Shown here: piece after piece, positions 7,700 through 15,997 of the stretch
How the letters are laid out: the number at the start of each line of letters is the position of its first letter
How positions within the stretch are numbered: position 1 is the first letter of the stretch
Assembly: GCF_038007465.1 (NCBI RefSeq)
Contig: NZ_JBBOXF010000001.1
Span: forward strand, 124,001 to 188,000
Reading direction: 5' to 3'
Length of the DNA stretch: 64,000 nt
DNA from: Sporosarcina sp. FSL K6-1508
Lineage (GTDB): Bacteria > Bacillota > Bacilli > Bacillales_A > Planococcaceae
Notes under the pieces: generated by a model
Databases searched by the model: none
What the model was told of the DNA's origin: nothing
The model's input: only the letters and a program-made list of their open reading frames with translations
Made by a program: the position numbers and the translations under genes

Positions 7700-9256
7700 T
7701 CACTTCTCACTTTCCAACAAAAGTGGTCCAGCAACTTTTACTCGAACCAAAATTGCTTCTCCTGGTATATAAGCCAATGGAAAGTCTTCCAACTGGATAA
7801 TGTCGATTCGATGAGGATCTGCGCCAGCTTCGATAGCCGCTTGGATTGCTTCTTGTTTTGCTTCTTCAATCACTTCATGATGCTCGCGGTCTGTAAGCAA
7901 GTAAATTTTTTCGCATGTGCCGCTGATGTCTCCGAGTGCTGCACCAATTGCATTTGCCACTCCCGCGTGTTCGGGTCGGATAATTCGGTTGGCTCCTTTT
8001 AAGGTTTCAGGCATCAAGGTTGCACCACCGCCCACCAACACGACTGGCACGTCCTCTTTGCTCGTTTTCATACGATCAATTGCTCTTTCTACCATTTCAA
8101 CAATTTGTGGGTAAATGTCTTGTGTAGGAATCGAAACAAGTTTTTCATCTTGCGTATTCTCCATTCCCAACACACCTACCCCTACCGCGACATCCGTCAC
8201 AGTTAGCGTTTCACCCCCGAAGATGAGTGCTTTCTCGGGCAATTGATAGCCCACACTTTCAGGTCCGATTTTCCACGCCCCATCTTTTAACGTTACTTGA
8301 GTACCGCCTCCTAAACCAAGCGAATAAATATCGGGCATGCGATAATTGGTACGGACGCCTCCGACCTCAACGGCAAGAGAAGTTTGCCTAGGGAACCCAT
8401 TTGCTAATACGCCGATATCGGTCGTCGTACCGCCAATATCCACGACAATCGCATTGTGCTCTTTCGATAAAAATGAAGCTCCTCGGATTGAATTGGTCGG
8501 ACCGCATGCGATAGTGAAAATCGGATATTTTTGAGCAAATACATCGGTCATCAATGTCCCGTCATTTTGACCAAAGTAAATTTTCGCATGAATTCCTTTA
8601 TTAACCAAAGCCTGCTTAAAGCCTTCTGCCACATGCTTGATGACATTTTTAAGTGCAGCATTCAAAATGGTCGCATTTTCTCTTTCAATTAAACCAATCG
8701 TCCCAATTTCGCTCGAAAGTGAAATCGGGATAAGCGGTAAATGCTGTTGTAAAAAAGCCGCCACTTCTTTTTCCTGATCTGCAAGAACTGGAGAAAAGAC
8801 ACCCGTAATCGCTATCGAATCCACTGAACCTCTAAACGACTCGACAGTTTCCATTAATTCATCAATTCTAATCCCTGTAATCGGAGAACCGTTAAATTCA
8901 TAACCTCCATGAATCAAAGCAGTTTTAGCTTGTAATTTATCGACTAAATCTTCTGGCCAGTCGACAAGTGGAGGCACTGTTGTTCCCGAAGGAAGACAAA
9001 TGCGAATGATGCCAATTCTATTTAACGATTTTCGCTCTACAATCGCATTTGTGCAATGTGTTGTACCAAGGGTTGCTATTTTAATATCGTCCACATTGAC
9101 GGATGAACTAGCTAGTAGCTCTTCAATTGTCGTTTGAATCCCTGAAAAAACATTCTTTGTGGTAGGCGTTTTTGTACTGCAAATCACTTCATTTTTTGCA
9201 TTCAACAGAACGCCATCTGTGTTGGTACCGCCAACGTCAATTCCTAACCGTATCAT
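7700..9256 (-). CDS. Hydantoinase/oxoprolinase family protein (HyuA-like, short form)
   Basis: At 518 residues this is the short, single-subunit form; classic N-methylhydantoinase A is about 700. It opens RLGIDVGGTNTDGVLLN, the ASKHA-type phosphate-binding loop, and has a second one at VVDIGGTTTDIGVL, with ATLGTTHCTNAIVER between. The family hydrolyses cyclic amides such as hydantoins or 5-oxoproline with ATP. It shares an ATGA overlap with the DUF917 gene upstream, so the two are translationally coupled. Proteins of these two families commonly occur as partners, and DUF917 probably works as a second subunit or second step. The true substrate is not known. Confidence 0.88.
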   Translation of the reverse strand: MIRLGIDVGGTNTDGVLLNAKNEVICSTKTPTTKNVFSGIQTTIEELLASSSVNVDDIKIATLGTTHCTNAIVERKSLNRIGIIRICLPSGTTVPPLVDWPEDLVDKLQAKTALIHGGYEFNGSPITGIRIDELMETVESFRGSVDSIAITGVFSPVLADQEKEVAAFLQQHLPLIPISLSSEIGTIGLIERENATILNAALKNVIKHVAEGFKQALVNKGIHAKIYFGQNDGTLMTDVFAQKYPIFTIACGPTNSIRGASFLSKEHNAIVVDIGGTTTDIGVLANGFPRQTSLAVEVGGVRTNYRMPDIYSLGLGGGTQVTLKDGAWKIGPESVGYQLPEKALIFGGETLTVTDVAVGVGVLGMENTQDEKLVSIPTQDIYPQIVEMVERAIDRMKTSKEDVPVVLVGGGATLMPETLKGANRIIRPEHAGVANAIGAALGDISGTCEKIYLLTDREHHEVIEEAKQEAIQAAIEAGADPHRIDIIQLEDFPLAYIPGEAILVRVKVAGPLLLESEK

Positions 9257-10347
9257 GAAGGCACAAACTCCTTTATCAGTATTTCTAATGGTGTATAGTC
9301 ATATGGATACTTGAAATAACGCGGGCCTGCCGTCTCAATACCAATTGGCGTCCGCCATCTCTCGTTCGCCGGGAAAGCTACAATGATGACGCGAGCTCCA
9401 TATCTCAAACCTTCTGTTGTAATGGGCATGCCCGTCTCTTCATCTAAAACAGCAATTAAATCTGGTGTCATAGCAATCGGTTTGTTATTTATTTCAGCAA
9501 GAAGATGTTCATTTTGGAAGGAAAGCACGCAAGAATCAAGGTCATTTTCTTCGCTACCTTCAAAAACAGCTTTCCCTCTCGTAAATCCACCCTCGATTCC
9601 CCTCTTAATTTCAACTGCTTTTCCTCTAAATAATTGATGTCCATCTAATAATGTAAGCAATAGTTCGATCGGATGCACTGCTCCATTTCGTGGCTGTTTC
9701 AGTATCTCGCCTATTTTTTGAGCAAGTGTCAATGTACCAGGAATGACGCTTTTTTTCGCTTGTATACCCGTCACTCCATAATCAGCTACAATTGACGATC
9801 CTCCCATCGAGATCGTAATAGTACGAGCAATTTTTTCACTCCAGTGGCCATCTGCCGGTTCAATCGTGACCGTATTTCCTTTTTCATCTGCAATCGTGAC
9901 CAATTCAGGTTTTAGCCCGTCTAGATGAAAAGTAACCATTTGAGCTTCTGGAAAGGCACGTCCCATTGCATCGCCGTCTAAAATCGGGATGCCTTTCATT
10001 GCTGCTACAGCCACGGGAATCAACGAGTTAACCCCACCAATTTCGATTGGCATGACGATATCAATTTTTTTTCCGCTTGCTTTTTCATACGCAATCAAAG
10101 GTGCCATTAACATCTCGAATGAAGGAATTTTTTCGACGAGTACACTGGGCGACCCCATCCCGCTAATAGGGACAATCCAATGATCTTCTTTCAGCTCATC
10201 CATCGTAATTACTTGAACCGGCCCATATTTACGAATTGCATGAAGAGCCATTAATTTTCCTATATAGGGATCCCCGCCCCCACCTGTTCCAAGTACGGAT
10301 GCTCCGATTGCAATGTGGTCGATATCTTCTTCATTTAACCACTTCAT
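9253..10347 (-). CDS. DUF917 family protein
   Basis: About 364 residues from the ATG at 10347 (AGGAGA six bases upstream); the frame to 10404 lies inside the permease gene. The N-terminus MKWLNEEDIDHIAIGASVLG is followed by TGGGGDPYIGK, the glycine-rich signature of DUF917, and by the conserved DGDAMGRAFPEAQMV. DUF917 proteins have no settled reaction but regularly neighbour hydantoinase/oxoprolinase genes and nucleobase permeases, as here. The start overlaps the permease stop by 17 bases and the stop overlaps the hydantoinase start by four, so the genes form one tightly packed transcript. Confidence 0.88.
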   Translation of the reverse strand: MKWLNEEDIDHIAIGASVLGTGGGGDPYIGKLMALHAIRKYGPVQVITMDELKEDHWIVPISGMGSPSVLVEKIPSFEMLMAPLIAYEKASGKKIDIVMPIEIGGVNSLIPVAVAAMKGIPILDGDAMGRAFPEAQMVTFHLDGLKPELVTIADEKGNTVTIEPADGHWSEKIARTITISMGGSSIVADYGVTGIQAKKSVIPGTLTLAQKIGEILKQPRNGAVHPIELLLTLLDGHQLFRGKAVEIKRGIEGGFTRGKAVFEGSEENDLDSCVLSFQNEHLLAEINNKPIAMTPDLIAVLDEETGMPITTEGLRYGARVIIVAFPANERWRTPIGIETAGPRYFKYPYDYTPLEILIKEFVPS

Positions 10348-11623
10348 ACTGATTCTCCTTCGTAAATTGACGTTTAATGACAAAACAGAAAATTCCCTGT
10401 GCAATAAAAGCGATGATGAAACTATCTAAAGACGGGATTGTTGTCAGTTTAAAAAGTTCCAGTCCAATTGGATTCTCCAATGTCATCCAGCTCACTAAAG
10501 TTCCCGTCCCCCAAGCGATCAACGGATATGCTTTGTACTTTGCAGGGGATTCAAATGACAGCATTTTTGCCCCGCCTATATAGTAAATAGCTGTATACAC
10601 ACCGCCAATTGGTGCGATAAACATTGTGATAATACTCAGGAAGTTAATGAAGTTTCCATAAATCCCGAAAACGGCCATAAGCGTCCCAATTGTACCTGCT
10701 GCAAATGTTAATTTCGCTTTACTAGTCTTCGTAAAAATAACAGCTAAACCAAGTCCAGAAGAGTAAGCATTACTCGTATTAGTTGTCCACTGTGCCAAAA
10801 TCAAAACGAGAATACCCGGAATCCCAAGACCGACAGTCAGCATAATCGTCGTCAAGTTATCTTCATTCATGACACGGGATAGAATCATCGCAATGACCAA
10901 CATAAAACTATTGCCTATAAAGAAACCAAAGAAAGATGCTAAAACTGCATCTTTTTTTGTACGAGCCCAGCGTGAAATGTCCGGTGAAATTACCGCACCT
11001 ACAACAAAGATGCTAATCACCAGTGAAATGGCCATTCCTATCGAGAATGTATTTTCTACAGGGGCCCCGATACTAGCAGTGCCAAATTTAGTGATCGCCA
11101 TTCCAACCGCGAGAATCACTAATATGATTAATAGTGGTACAGACCAAGAACTGAGCTTCTCTATTGCACGGTATCCGAACATTGCCGTCAACATCATCAG
11201 CAATCCACCTATTCCAGCAAGAAGCGGAATGGGTAATTGAATTCCGATTGCCTCGGAGATAGCAACAGTTGCGTTTTCGGCAAAAAAACCAGCTTGTACA
11301 CCAAACCACCCCATTAACGAGATCGCAAGAAAAGCCGAAACAATTTTCGCGCCTGAGCTTCCGAAGGCGGAACGAGAAATCATAGACGTTGATAATCCCG
11401 TAGCCGCTCCGACGTATGCACAAAATGCCGCTAGAACACCCAATATCAGAGACCCAATTACCACAGACAGCAAGGCATCATTAAAGGCCATTCCTGCTCC
11501 GAGTTGTGCGCCGAATAGCATAGCAGATAAATCAATTCCAACAGCAATCCAGATCAGACTAATGGATAACCATTTCTTACGTTCCTGCATCGGTACGACT
11601 TCCCGAGCATAATCATTTTGCAT
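10331..11623 (-). CDS. NCS1 family cytosine/purine/hydantoin permease (CodB-like)
   Basis: About 430 residues with some twelve hydrophobic segments. The N-terminus EVVPMQERKKWLSI leads into WIAVGIDLSAMLFGAQLGAG, resembling CodB. NCS1 carriers are cation symporters for cytosine, allantoin, hydantoins and related rings, so the substrate probably is a cyclic amide or pyrimidine-like compound handled by the next two genes. I take the ATG at 11623 because GAGGGGG is seven bases upstream; the in-frame TTG at 11629 would be too close. The start overlaps the TetR stop. Confidence 0.88.
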   Translation of the reverse strand: MQNDYAREVVPMQERKKWLSISLIWIAVGIDLSAMLFGAQLGAGMAFNDALLSVVIGSLILGVLAAFCAYVGAATGLSTSMISRSAFGSSGAKIVSAFLAISLMGWFGVQAGFFAENATVAISEAIGIQLPIPLLAGIGGLLMMLTAMFGYRAIEKLSSWSVPLLIILVILAVGMAITKFGTASIGAPVENTFSIGMAISLVISIFVVGAVISPDISRWARTKKDAVLASFFGFFIGNSFMLVIAMILSRVMNEDNLTTIMLTVGLGIPGILVLILAQWTTNTSNAYSSGLGLAVIFTKTSKAKLTFAAGTIGTLMAVFGIYGNFINFLSIITMFIAPIGGVYTAIYYIGGAKMLSFESPAKYKAYPLIAWGTGTLVSWMTLENPIGLELFKLTTIPSLDSFIIAFIAQGIFCFVIKRQFTKENQYEVVK

Positions 11624-12197
11624 CTTCAATCCCCCTCAAAATTAGAGTTGTTAGATGGAAAGCATGTTGGAGTTGCTCAGACAAAGCATTTTCATCGTAC
11701 ATAGTCATTTCCCAAAAGATGCCGTCCATTAGTAAAAGAAATTGTTTTGTTACATTGACACTTTGTTGATCAGAAATGGATGGGTAGTAGTACTTTAAAG
11801 AAGTGTTTAGCGATTGTATGAGCCAGTTATCAAATTGCTCCATATGATCTTTTAGAAACTGCTTAATCTCTGGCGGAGGAGAAGTGATCAATGAAATATA
11901 GGCCGCCGTTTCTTCTTCTTTCTCTTTATGGTAAGAGACAGTACCGTGCAGCAAACTACAGAAAATCTCTTCTATTGGGGAGTTTTCTACTTCATCCATA
12001 ATTTTTCTCATCTGACTAAAGTGTTCTTCTAATAACTTCTGGAATGCTGCAATAAATAGAGCTTCTTTGTTTTGGTAAAAAAAGTAGATGGAAGCAGGCT
12101 TAATGCCAACTTCTGTAGCAATTTTTTGCATCGTTGCACCTTGATAACCGTAACGTGAATAATGGTAAATGGCCGCTTTTAATAATTTTTCTCTCAT
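11613..12197 (-). CDS. TetR family transcriptional regulator
   Basis: 194 residues from the ATG at 12197, preceded by AGGTGGGG. The N-terminal helix-turn-helix is clear: KLLKAAIYHYSRYGYQGATM, then IATEVGIKPASIYFFYQNKE. The C-terminal helical domain (residues 60-194) would bind an effector, perhaps the permease substrate. It is the first gene of the permease-DUF917-hydantoinase operon and overlaps the permease start, so it probably controls its own operon. An 18-bp perfect palindrome overlaps its ribosome site. Confidence 0.9.
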   Translation of the reverse strand: MREKLLKAAIYHYSRYGYQGATMQKIATEVGIKPASIYFFYQNKEALFIAAFQKLLEEHFSQMRKIMDEVENSPIEEIFCSLLHGTVSYHKEKEEETAAYISLITSPPPEIKQFLKDHMEQFDNWLIQSLNTSLKYYYPSISDQQSVNVTKQFLLLMDGIFWEMTMYDENALSEQLQHAFHLTTLILRGIEDAK

Positions 12198-12208
12198 TGA
12201 GTATCCCC

Positions 12209-12226
12209 ACCTAATAAGTATTAGGT
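12209..12226. promoter_or_regulatory. Candidate TetR operator
   Basis: ACCTAATAAGTATTAGGT has perfect 8-base arms around two central bases. It lies 12 bases before the tetR-type start and its right end supplies part of the ribosome site. Size and position fit an autoregulatory TetR operator. No second copy is visible near the divergent dipeptidase gene. Confidence 0.65.
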
Positions 12227-12379
12227 TAATAATACAACGACGCTTTCGAACAAGCAACAACTTTCTGATTTATCTTTTAAAACGTTTTTTCCATACTCGA
12301 AAATTAGTATGAAGGACTTAAAATAAGATTTTCATAGTTGTATGAATTGTCAAATCATTCGCGATTGTTTTGTTTGTTC

Positions 12380-12416
12380 GAGAGTTGTAGTGGTGACTGT
12401 CACCACTACAACTCTC
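12380..12416. repeat. Dispersed odd palindrome, copy 2 (TTGTAG arm type)
   Basis: Perfect 18-base arms around a single central T, core GGTGACTGTCACC, outer arms GAGAGTTGTAGT. The right-hand CACCACTACAA is repeated directly at 12416-12426. It lies in the 325-base gap between the divergent TetR and dipeptidase genes; the gap otherwise shows only the operator and a weak promoter (TATACT near 12478). Confidence 0.85.
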
Positions 12417-12522
12417 ACCACTACAAAAGAACTTATACTTTTTTGTTTTCTAACTTGTTTTAATATAGAGAATAAATTATACTATATGAAAATGCGAATC
12501 TAGTGGGAAAGGAGAGGTGCAG

Positions 12523-13518
12523 TTGAAAGTATTTGATATCCATTCAGATCTATTTACGGACATTGCATGGCGAAGGAGTCAGGGAGAAACGAACGTATTC
12601 GATCGAATCCATTATCCTCAACTGAAAAAAGGTGGCGTGGATTCGATGATTTGCGTCTTTTGGGTGGAACCTGCTTTCCTCCAGGACCCTATCACCCGTT
12701 TCCGATTGATATTCAAACTTGTGATGGATGATTTGCGAACTTCTAAACATGCCAACGTTTGTGTAACTGTCGATGATATGACTGATGCAGTGGGTTCCGG
12801 GAAGATTAATCTCTTTTTAGGGGTTGAAGGGATGAGCTTTCTTGAACAATGGGGGCAGCAATCAATTGAAGACAATATTGAAAACGCTTTCGACAAGCTC
12901 CATGCCGATAAAATCCGACATACCATCTTCGTATGGAATGAGTGGAATGCCTTGGCAAGTGGAACAGGTTCACCCGATGAGCCAGAAAAAAGAGGGCTAA
13001 CGAATGTTGGCGAGCTGGCTGTCAAAAAAGCGAACGATTTGAATTGGGTTCTGGATGCCTCCCATTTTGATGAATCCTCTTTTTGGAGTATGCATAATGC
13101 CTCTACACAACCGATGATTGCTTCGCATAGTAATGCCTTTGCATTATGCTCGCAGGAACGGAATTTGACGGATGATCAACTGAAAGCGATTGCCGCACGA
13201 GGAGGACTCATCGGATTGAATGCCTTTAGCGGGTTTGTGGACAAAGCGAATCCGACGTTAGACCGGTTCATCGATCATGCAGTGTACATAGCAGACCTTG
13301 TCGGACCCCAACACCTTGCGTTCGGTTTCGACTTCCTCGATTATTTATCTCCTCATGATTTGGGGGAACCATTTTCAAGCAGCACAAAATGTCTTGAAAA
13401 CGTCACCAAGGTGCCGGACTTATTAGAGCGCATGACAGTTAGAGGTTTTTCATCAAACGAGCTGGAGGGAATCAGCTTTAACAATGCTTTTGACTACATG
13501 AAAAAGATGTTGAAATAG
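12523..13518 (+). CDS. Peptidase M19 (membrane dipeptidase family)
   Basis: About 331 residues. I place the start at the TTG at 12523, eight bases after GGAG; the GTG at 12517 is only two bases from it. The zinc site of renal-dipeptidase-type enzymes is visible: HSD near the N-terminus (VFDIHSDLF), Glu in LFLGVEGMSFLE, and histidines in VLDASHFDESSF and IASHSNAFALC, with a closing LAFGFDFLDYL. These enzymes cleave dipeptides, including some with D-residues or dehydropeptides. It is the first gene of a rightward operon with a DUF819 transporter and an XRE-cupin regulator, divergent from the hydantoinase operon. Confidence 0.9.
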   Translation: MKVFDIHSDLFTDIAWRRSQGETNVFDRIHYPQLKKGGVDSMICVFWVEPAFLQDPITRFRLIFKLVMDDLRTSKHANVCVTVDDMTDAVGSGKINLFLGVEGMSFLEQWGQQSIEDNIENAFDKLHADKIRHTIFVWNEWNALASGTGSPDEPEKRGLTNVGELAVKKANDLNWVLDASHFDESSFWSMHNASTQPMIASHSNAFALCSQERNLTDDQLKAIAARGGLIGLNAFSGFVDKANPTLDRFIDHAVYIADLVGPQHLAFGFDFLDYLSPHDLGEPFSSSTKCLENVTKVPDLLERMTVRGFSSNELEGISFNNAFDYMKKMLK

Positions 13519-13539
13519 TAAACTACTGGGGGAATAAAA

Positions 13540-14766
13540 ATGTCAAAATCACTTATCCAGCCCGATGATATGATTACACTTTGGGGTATTATCGTGGTGT
13601 GGGCTGCAGTAAGTATTTACCTAGAACAGAAGTACAAGTGGGCCGGGCGAATTTCAGGTGCTATCATTGCGCTCATTGGGGCCATCATTTTGTCGAATAC
13701 AGGTGTAATTCCGACTGAATCTCCAGTCTACGATGCAGTTTGGACGTTCATTATTCCACTCGCCATTCCGTTGCTGTTATTTCACGTTAACTTTAAGAAA
13801 ATCTGGCAAGAGAGTGGCAGACTTCTCATCCTCTTTTTGCTCAGCTCCATCGGTACAATAGCAGGTACAATTATAAGTTTCTTCTTACTAAAAGATCATA
13901 TTCCCTATCTCGATAAAATTGGGGCGATGATGAGTGCTTCGTACGTTGGAGGCGGCGTAAACTTTGCAGCGATGGCAGGGAAATTCGAGGCGCCTGGAGA
14001 AATGGTTTCTGCGACAATCGTTGCGGATAACTTAATGATGGCACTTTACATCGTCGCATTAATGTTCATTCCATCCCTATCTTTTTTCAGAAAACGTTTT
14101 TCGCACCCGCATGTTCTGGAAGTTGAGAGTAATAAGGACGTTGAGGACGGCAAAACATTGGCAGAAGCTTTTTGGAAGCGTAATGAAATTTCCTTGAAGG
14201 ATATTGCATTATCATTAGGAACTGCGTTTTTCCTAGTCGTTGTTTCCTTTAAACTGGCGGCACTTTTCGGCAGTTTCGTTCCAACGGGTGAAGACGTTTC
14301 ATTTGGTTTGAATTTATTGCATGGGCTAATTGGCGATAAGTATTTAGTATTAACGACGATTACGTTCTTGGCACTTGCATTGTTCCCTAAATATTTTGCA
14401 AGCATTAATGGTAGCCAAGAAATGGGGACTTTTCTCATTTATTTATTCTTTGTCGTCATCGGCATACCAGCATCTATTCCACTTATCGTGCAAAATGCAC
14501 CACTACTATTAGTATTCGTTGCGATTATCGTAGTCGTCAATTTACTAATTTCATTAACGGCAGGGAAACTGTTCAAGTACGATTTGGAAGAAATCCTACT
14601 TGTCAGTAATGCGAATATTGGTGGTCCAACAACTGCAGCGGCAATGGCGATTGCAAAGGGTTGGAAAAACTTGATTGGTCCCATATTAGTTGTCGGGACA
14701 ATTGGTTATATTATCGGAAACTACATCGGCACTACTTTAGGTATGTGGTTTGCCACGATGATTTAA
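13540..14766 (+). CDS. DUF819 family membrane protein (YjcL-like)
   Basis: 408 residues with about ten to eleven hydrophobic segments and a cytoplasmic loop near residues 185-215 (charged, EVESNKDVEDGKTLAEAF). Signature stretches are MMSASYVGGGVNFAAMA and the C-terminal VSNANIGGPTTAAAMAIAKG, duplicated glycine-rich motifs typical of DUF819. The family is predicted to be a transporter; no substrate is established. It starts 22 bases after the dipeptidase, so it may import the dipeptide-like substrate or export a product. GGGGG precedes the ATG. Confidence 0.88.
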   Translation: MSKSLIQPDDMITLWGIIVVWAAVSIYLEQKYKWAGRISGAIIALIGAIILSNTGVIPTESPVYDAVWTFIIPLAIPLLLFHVNFKKIWQESGRLLILFLLSSIGTIAGTIISFFLLKDHIPYLDKIGAMMSASYVGGGVNFAAMAGKFEAPGEMVSATIVADNLMMALYIVALMFIPSLSFFRKRFSHPHVLEVESNKDVEDGKTLAEAFWKRNEISLKDIALSLGTAFFLVVVSFKLAALFGSFVPTGEDVSFGLNLLHGLIGDKYLVLTTITFLALALFPKYFASINGSQEMGTFLIYLFFVVIGIPASIPLIVQNAPLLLVFVAIIVVVNLLISLTAGKLFKYDLEEILLVSNANIGGPTTAAAMAIAKGWKNLIGPILVVGTIGYIIGNYIGTTLGMWFATMI

Positions 14767-14770
14767 TAAT

Positions 14771-14806
14771 GATGAATCCCGGCGATGAACTGCGCCGGGG
14801 TTCATC
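14771..14806 (+). terminator. Hairpin after the DUF819 gene
   Basis: Arms GATGAATCCCGGCG and CGCCGGGGTTCATC pair with one G-U. No real T-tract follows, so it may be a partial terminator or an RNA-stability element between the transporter and the regulator gene rather than a full stop. Confidence 0.55.
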
Positions 14807-14850
14807 TATGATATGCTAATGATATTGATAAACTGGAAGAGGTGGATGTT

Positions 14851-15387
14851 ATGTTTGATGGACGTAAGATTCGTCAATTACGGGGTGAACAAAATCTTTC
14901 TTTAAAAGAGCTATCCGATAGATCAGGCGTTAGTTTGAGTATGATTAGTCAAATCGAGCGCCGAAACACGGACCCGACGCTGACAACTGTCTATAAACTA
15001 TGCAATGGGTTAAATATCTCAATTTCCACCTTATTAGGAACAGATGAAGAGACGACGCAAATTGTTCGGAAAAATGAACGTAAAATTGTTACTTTCCCTC
15101 AATCTCACTCAAGTTATCAAATGTTAACCCCTATTAATGAAGGAACGATAGAAATGATTATGATTCACTTGGAAGCCGGACAGGAAGATCAGCAGCTAGT
15201 CGAACATTCCGGTGAGGAGTGTGGCCTTATCACACAAGGAGAAATGACAATTGTCCTAGGAAATCAAGAGATCATTTTGCATGAAGGCGACAGCATTCGT
15301 TTCAATAGCTCAACTCCCCATCGATTTTTCAATCACTCGAAAGAAACAGCTATTTCAATTTGGGCTATGACGGGAAGGGTACTATAA
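14851..15387 (+). CDS. XRE-family regulator with C-terminal cupin domain
   Basis: 178 residues from the ATG at 14851 (AGAGGTGG just upstream); the GTG at 14842 overlaps that site. Residues 5-60 form the helix-turn-helix (IRQLRGEQNLSLKELSDRSG, then SLSMISQIERRNTDPTLTTV). Residues 100-178 form a cupin (EHSGEECGLITQGEMTIVLG, then SIRFNSSTPHRFFNHSKE), which likely binds a small effector or metal. Regulators of this layout (PuuR/SutR-like) control small catabolic operons, and this one ends the dipeptidase-transporter operon, suggesting local control. Confidence 0.9.
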   Translation: MFDGRKIRQLRGEQNLSLKELSDRSGVSLSMISQIERRNTDPTLTTVYKLCNGLNISISTLLGTDEETTQIVRKNERKIVTFPQSHSSYQMLTPINEGTIEMIMIHLEAGQEDQQLVEHSGEECGLITQGEMTIVLGNQEIILHEGDSIRFNSSTPHRFFNHSKETAISIWAMTGRVL

Positions 15388-15997
15388 AGAACTTAACCCC
15401 GTATTAAATGCGGTCGCCTCAATCATTGAGGAAAAGTACTTGAAGAAATAAAGAATGGATTGTTCACTATCCATTTGAGGGAGTTCCCTTTCTCATTAAA
15501 ACTAGAGGAGAGGAATATCCCTTTATTTAAAAGCCAACCCCCTTCTTAAGAACTTTATAACGTAGTAACAACGCTGTTAAGCTACGAAGTTTTGTCGTTG
15601 TTTGAGTCGATTTACTGCTAATTCAGATGCAATATCTGCGAAATAGGAAATCCTCTTTCAAATAATCCTTTATACGCCACTCAGAACTTCACCCTCGTAG
15701 AATTTCCCCTTTCATCAAGCCTCTAGTTGAAGAGATATATCAAATTAAATCTCACTGGTACAAGTCCCTCCATTTTTCAAATTGACTTGGTGACTGTTTG
15801 ACTTGGTGACTGTCACCACTACAATTCATATGCTATATTCAATACTACAACCTTTATATGACAGGCGAAGTAAAGCATTTTTGAACGATCGTGTCCCACT
15901 GAATGCAGCGGCCGGGATTGCTTGACCGATGAAAATATACTTGTTATTCTAAAGCCTTGCTCAATAGAAGAGAATGATTATGATTGGAGGGTTTTGG
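15388..15997. other. Intergenic region, one repeat only
   Basis: About 610 bases. Besides palindrome copy 3 I see no frame with start and ribosome site, only small hairpins (AATGGAT...ATCCATT near 15455-15475). The last 20 bases hold the GGAGGG site of the YibE-like gene. Confidence 0.5.
15782..15826. repeat. Dispersed odd palindrome, copy 3 (hybrid arms)
   Basis: The core TGGTGACTGTCACCA (15804-15818) is palindromic, but the flanks do not pair. The left flank is TTGACT, as in copies 4 and 5, and the right flank is CTACAA, as in copies 1 and 2. The left half TTGACTTGGTGACTG is also present twice in direct repeat (15782-15796 and 15799-15813). Confidence 0.75.

Noticed and set aside
8045..8064. 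TGGCAC followed by TTTGCT, resembling a second sigma-54 promoter
   Set aside because: The GG and GC doublets are twelve bases apart instead of ten, and it lies inside the hydantoinase gene.
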